Assembly (NCBI GenBank): GCA_937891895.1 | Contig: CALATN010000112.1 | Span: forward strand, 1 to 24,502 | From: an uncultured Clostridia bacterium | GTDB lineage: Bacteria > Bacillota > Clostridia > Oscillospirales > Ruminococcaceae | Length of the DNA: 24,502 nucleotides | Reading direction: 5' to 3' | Shown: positions 22,487 through 24,502 of the stretch, piece by piece | Layout: each line of letters opens with the position of its first letter | Position numbering within the stretch: the stretch's first letter is position 1 | The notes under the pieces: model-generated | Databases searched by the model: none | Told to the model about the DNA's origin: nothing | Seen by the model: only the letters and a program-made list of their open reading frames with translations | Program-made: the position numbers and the translations under genes

Positions 22487-22515
22487 ATTATAGTACATTG
22501 TTTACTCTTTGTCAA
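22487..22515 (-). promoter_or_regulatory. Consensus promoter of the CPBP gene
   Basis: On the minus strand TTGACA (22515-22510), a 17-bp spacer and TATAAT (22492-22487) form a perfect consensus. It diverges from the lipoprotein promoter, with about 60 bp between the two -35 boxes. Confidence 0.9.
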
Positions 22516-22577
22516 GAGATGCGCCTTTTTTCGCGGTTTTGTACCTTTCCAGTAATCAAACTGTAACGGAAATGTAA

Positions 22578-22606
22578 TTGAATTTATCCGAATATGATGA
22601 TATAAT
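22578..22606 (+). promoter_or_regulatory. Promoter of the lipoprotein gene
   Basis: TTGAAT (22578-22583), 17-bp spacer, extended -10 TGATATAAT (22598-22606). It is followed by a very strong AAAGGAGG ribosome binding site at 22631-22638. Confidence 0.8.
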
Positions 22607-22646
22607 GTATAGTGAAAACAATTACATCGGAAAGGAGGACTCTGAT

Positions 22647-23906
22647 ATGACAGGAAAGAAAAAGCTGCTTGCGGCTTTGTCCCTTTGTATAGCAATCACA
22701 GCGAGCGGATGCGGTATGCAGGGCAGTGCGCCGAAAGCGTCTGAGGTCATGGAAATTCATACCGAAGCGCCTGAAAGTCTTGTTGTGAATAATCAGTATG
22801 CCCTCACTTCCGCTTATGATGGTGAGGCTTACAACGAGCCTTTTTCCTCATATACCTATGACTTTTCCGTTTACGGAAGCAACTATATGATAACCGTTAC
22901 CCCTGATGAAACTACAACAGGACTCACCCTTACCGTTGAGGATAACCAATTCGGATTTTCCACCTTCAATGTTACTCCGCCAAACGGATATATGGTAATG
23001 CTTCCCTATACCCAGCAGCAGGCAAGTCAGGTCTGCACTGTAATAAGAAATGAGGATGGTTCGGTTACACCTGATTTGCTGAAAATTGATTTTTACCTCA
23101 GCAGCTTTGAGGACGAAACACTGCCTTATACAGTCAGCAGGCTTTATTCTATTCTTGATAACCGACTTGTAGAGGTTGAGGTGTACGATACAATCGGCAA
23201 TGCAGAATTTCCTGATGTGGATGAAGATGTGTTCGAGCGGATGGACTATATTCCCGACAGCAACCTTTATCACACGGAAAATGACACCTTTATGCCTGAG
23301 CCGATTGTTACCTCTGATGAGGATGGAAATCTCCGTGCAAAGGTTATCACCTACAAGCTCAATTATAACGATATGACAATGCGCCGCGGTTACGAGAACA
23401 TAACCTCTGTGGACAACGCCCTTTACTACGGATATGCTGCATATGCAATTGCAGGCGATATCTATAAATATTTCATTGCAACAAGCCTTAATGTTTCCGA
23501 CTACGAAAATTATGTGGAAATTCCCGATACAAACTCTGAAACCAGTCAGTATTTCTTCAAGGTCGATGACCCGAGATTTTCAACTATTGACGAGTTCAAG
23601 GCTTACGTGGGGAAATATTTTGACGAAAAGCTTGTCAGCAATATGTTTCTCACTGCACCTCAACAGTACCGTGACATAGATGGCACGCTGCACACAATCC
23701 TTGGTGACGGCGGAATGAATCCGAATCTCGGAAAGCTGACAATAACAGATTGGGTGCAGGAAGGAAGCACAATTACCTACCACACTCAGCAGGAAACCTT
23801 TAACGACAATTACGAATTCACAGGCTACGTTGACGGCGGTGATTTTGTAATAGAAATCACAGACGGCGGATTTATTGTCAAGGAATACCGCTACCCGTCA
23901 TTATAA
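22647..23906 (+). CDS. Unknown secreted lipoprotein
   Basis: A 419-residue protein with a lipoprotein signal peptide: MTGKKK, a hydrophobic stretch (7-19) and the lipobox ASGC with the modified cysteine at C22. The -3 position is Ala rather than the usual Leu. The mature part is acidic, rich in Asp, Glu, Tyr and Thr, and looks beta-rich (repeated FSVYGSNYMITVTPDE-like strands). I recognise no enzyme or binding motif. ATG 22647 is fixed by AAAGGAGG 8 bp upstream. It is monocistronic, with its own promoter and terminator. A surface-exposed structural or binding role is only a guess. Confidence 0.85.
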   Translation: MTGKKKLLAALSLCIAITASGCGMQGSAPKASEVMEIHTEAPESLVVNNQYALTSAYDGEAYNEPFSSYTYDFSVYGSNYMITVTPDETTTGLTLTVEDNQFGFSTFNVTPPNGYMVMLPYTQQQASQVCTVIRNEDGSVTPDLLKIDFYLSSFEDETLPYTVSRLYSILDNRLVEVEVYDTIGNAEFPDVDEDVFERMDYIPDSNLYHTENDTFMPEPIVTSDEDGNLRAKVITYKLNYNDMTMRRGYENITSVDNALYYGYAAYAIAGDIYKYFIATSLNVSDYENYVEIPDTNSETSQYFFKVDDPRFSTIDEFKAYVGKYFDEKLVSNMFLTAPQQYRDIDGTLHTILGDGGMNPNLGKLTITDWVQEGSTITYHTQQETFNDNYEFTGYVDGGDFVIEITDGGFIVKEYRYPSL

Positions 23907-23918
23907 CCTGAAAAAAAT

Positions 23919-23947
23919 AAAATGCTTGGGATTTTCCCAAGCATTTT
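23919..23947. terminator. Terminator between the lipoprotein and NimA-like genes
   Basis: AAATGCTTGGGA (23920-23931) pairs perfectly with TCCCAAGCATTT (23935-23946) around TTT, with A- and T-runs on either side. It works for both converging genes. Confidence 0.92.
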
Positions 23948-24433
23948 TTATTTCATATTCATCGCTTCAAGTCCCGCCTTGCCCGTCATATGCTCAACCG
24001 TAAATTCAAGCATACAAAGGCGGCTGAAAAATCCGCTGATTTCCTTGTCACGGGCAGCATCCATATTCGGAGAATACTTGTCTGAAAGTCTGACAATTGC
24101 TCTGCGCATTTCGTCGGTATCTTCAATAATCCGCACCTGACCGAAGGCAATTACGCTTCTGTATGCAGTAGTGAATTTTTCAGGAATTACATTATCCTTT
24201 TCAATTACACAAAAGGAAGCCTTGGAGCAATTCCTTACCGCATCAATTTTGTGACCTTCCTTTGCACAATGGAAATAAAGCTTTCCGTCCTCATAAAAAT
24301 AACTGAGCGGAACAGCATAGGGATAACCGTTATCTCCTGAAAGCGCAAGTGTTCCCGAAGTGCATCTTTTCAGAATTTCTTCACATTTTTCTTTGGAAAG
24401 CAATTGCTTGAAACGCCGCATTTCTCTGAACAT
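23948..24433 (-). CDS. Pyridoxamine 5'-phosphate oxidase-like, NimA-type flavin-binding protein
   Basis: A 161-residue split-barrel flavoprotein of the NimA-like branch. The pattern MRRFKQLLSKEKCEEILKR, then LALSGDNGYPYAVPLSYFYEDGKLYFHCAKEGHKIDAV and later FTTAYRSVIAFGQVRII, is characteristic. NimA proteins of anaerobes are tied to 5-nitroimidazole resistance, but most chromosomal relatives have unproven roles, so I do not infer resistance. The ATG at 24433 has AGGAG on the minus strand 8 bases upstream. The palindromic repeat copy 2 begins 2 bases beyond that ribosome binding site, so its leader, and any promoter, lies in or beyond the repeat. Confidence 0.9.
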   Translation of the reverse strand: MFREMRRFKQLLSKEKCEEILKRCTSGTLALSGDNGYPYAVPLSYFYEDGKLYFHCAKEGHKIDAVRNCSKASFCVIEKDNVIPEKFTTAYRSVIAFGQVRIIEDTDEMRRAIVRLSDKYSPNMDAARDKEISGFFSRLCMLEFTVEHMTGKAGLEAMNMK

Positions 24434-24447
24434 AACACCACTCCTGT

Positions 24448-24502
24448 AAATTGGAATTTAACGGGGAGGGTGCGGGAACTTACTGGGGAAAACCTTTCTG
24501 AG
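24448..24502 (+). repeat. Palindromic interspersed repeat, copy 2 (cut by window end)
   Basis: The first 55 bp of a second element. It aligns along its whole visible length with the left half of copy 1 in the same orientation, from AAATT..AATTTAACGGGGAG through the ACCTTTCTGAG that corresponds to ACCCTTTTGAA. The first 21 bases are also exactly the reverse complement of the right arm of copy 1 (20366-20386), as expected for a palindrome. The rest lies outside the window. Confidence 0.7.

Noticed and set aside
22468..22695. Minus-strand 75-codon open frame between the CPBP and lipoprotein genes
   Set aside because: It covers both divergent promoters and the ribosome binding site of the lipoprotein gene, with no start signal of its own.
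17527..24502. Integrated mobile element downstream of tRNA-Gly
   Set aside because: No integrase, phage or conjugation gene, and no repeat of the tRNA 3' end downstream. The only short match lies upstream, in the mini hairpin.
1..24502. CRISPR array, toxin-antitoxin pair, secondary-metabolite cluster or other defence system
   Set aside because: No regularly spaced repeats, nuclease/reverse transcriptase modules or biosynthetic genes were seen. The CPBP protease alone is not evidence of a bacteriocin or abortive-infection locus.

Overview
The window looks like chromosomal DNA from a low-GC, endospore-lineage Firmicute, most likely a Clostridia member of the Oscillospiraceae/Ruminococcus type. 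This rests on AT-rich coding DNA, strong purine-rich ribosome binding sites, sigma-A promoters with 17-bp spacers, a SpoIVB sporulation peptidase, a TrpR-like YerC/YecD regulator, CCA-encoding tRNAs and gene orders such as rbgA-rnhB-yraN and tig-clpP-clpX-lon-engB. No rRNA is present, so genus is an inference.

Region 1 (1-3971) is a tight + strand run: a 5'-truncated ribosome-assembly GTPase (rbgA), ribonuclease HII (rnhB), a YraN-family protein, threonine synthase (thrC) and a metallophosphoesterase. Region 2 (about 4000-10500) is a protein-quality-control block: trigger factor, ClpP, ClpX, Lon and the GTPase EngB. There is an unusual pair of mutually overlapping inverted repeats before clpP, a bidirectional terminator after clpX, and a separate promoter with a leader hairpin before lon. 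Region 3 (10500-13900) holds diaminopimelate decarboxylase (lysA), then a small operon of a YerC-like regulator, a SAM methyltransferase and the redox chaperone Hsp33. A shared terminator separates this from region 4 (13898-15600, minus strand), a LacI-family regulator and an unknown four-helix membrane protein.

Region 5 (about 15700-17600) has spoIVB, with an odd start region, and a four-gene tRNA operon (Val-TAC, Asp-GTC, Phe-GAA, Gly-GCC) driven by a perfect consensus promoter. A small tRNA-acceptor-like hairpin lies between Phe and Gly, and stacked hairpins follow Gly. Region 6 (17700-24502) is visibly richer in G+C and holds accessory-type genes: a small membrane protein, a membrane-anchored TPR protein, an MtaD-like amidohydrolase, DegV, a CPBP membrane protease, an unrecognised lipoprotein and a NimA-like flavin-binding protein. 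Two same-orientation copies of a palindromic repeat (about 20293-20386 and 24448-window end) bracket the degV-to-NimA-like segment.

No phage, transposase, integrase, CRISPR array or recognisable defence system is present. The most interesting items are regulatory or structural: the clpP leader, the palindromic repeat family, the mini tRNA-like hairpin, the long hairpin at 17636-17674, the start-stop element before spoIVB, and the abrupt loss of the rbgA N-terminus at the left edge. All coordinates and motifs were read by eye; no similarity search or folding calculation was run.
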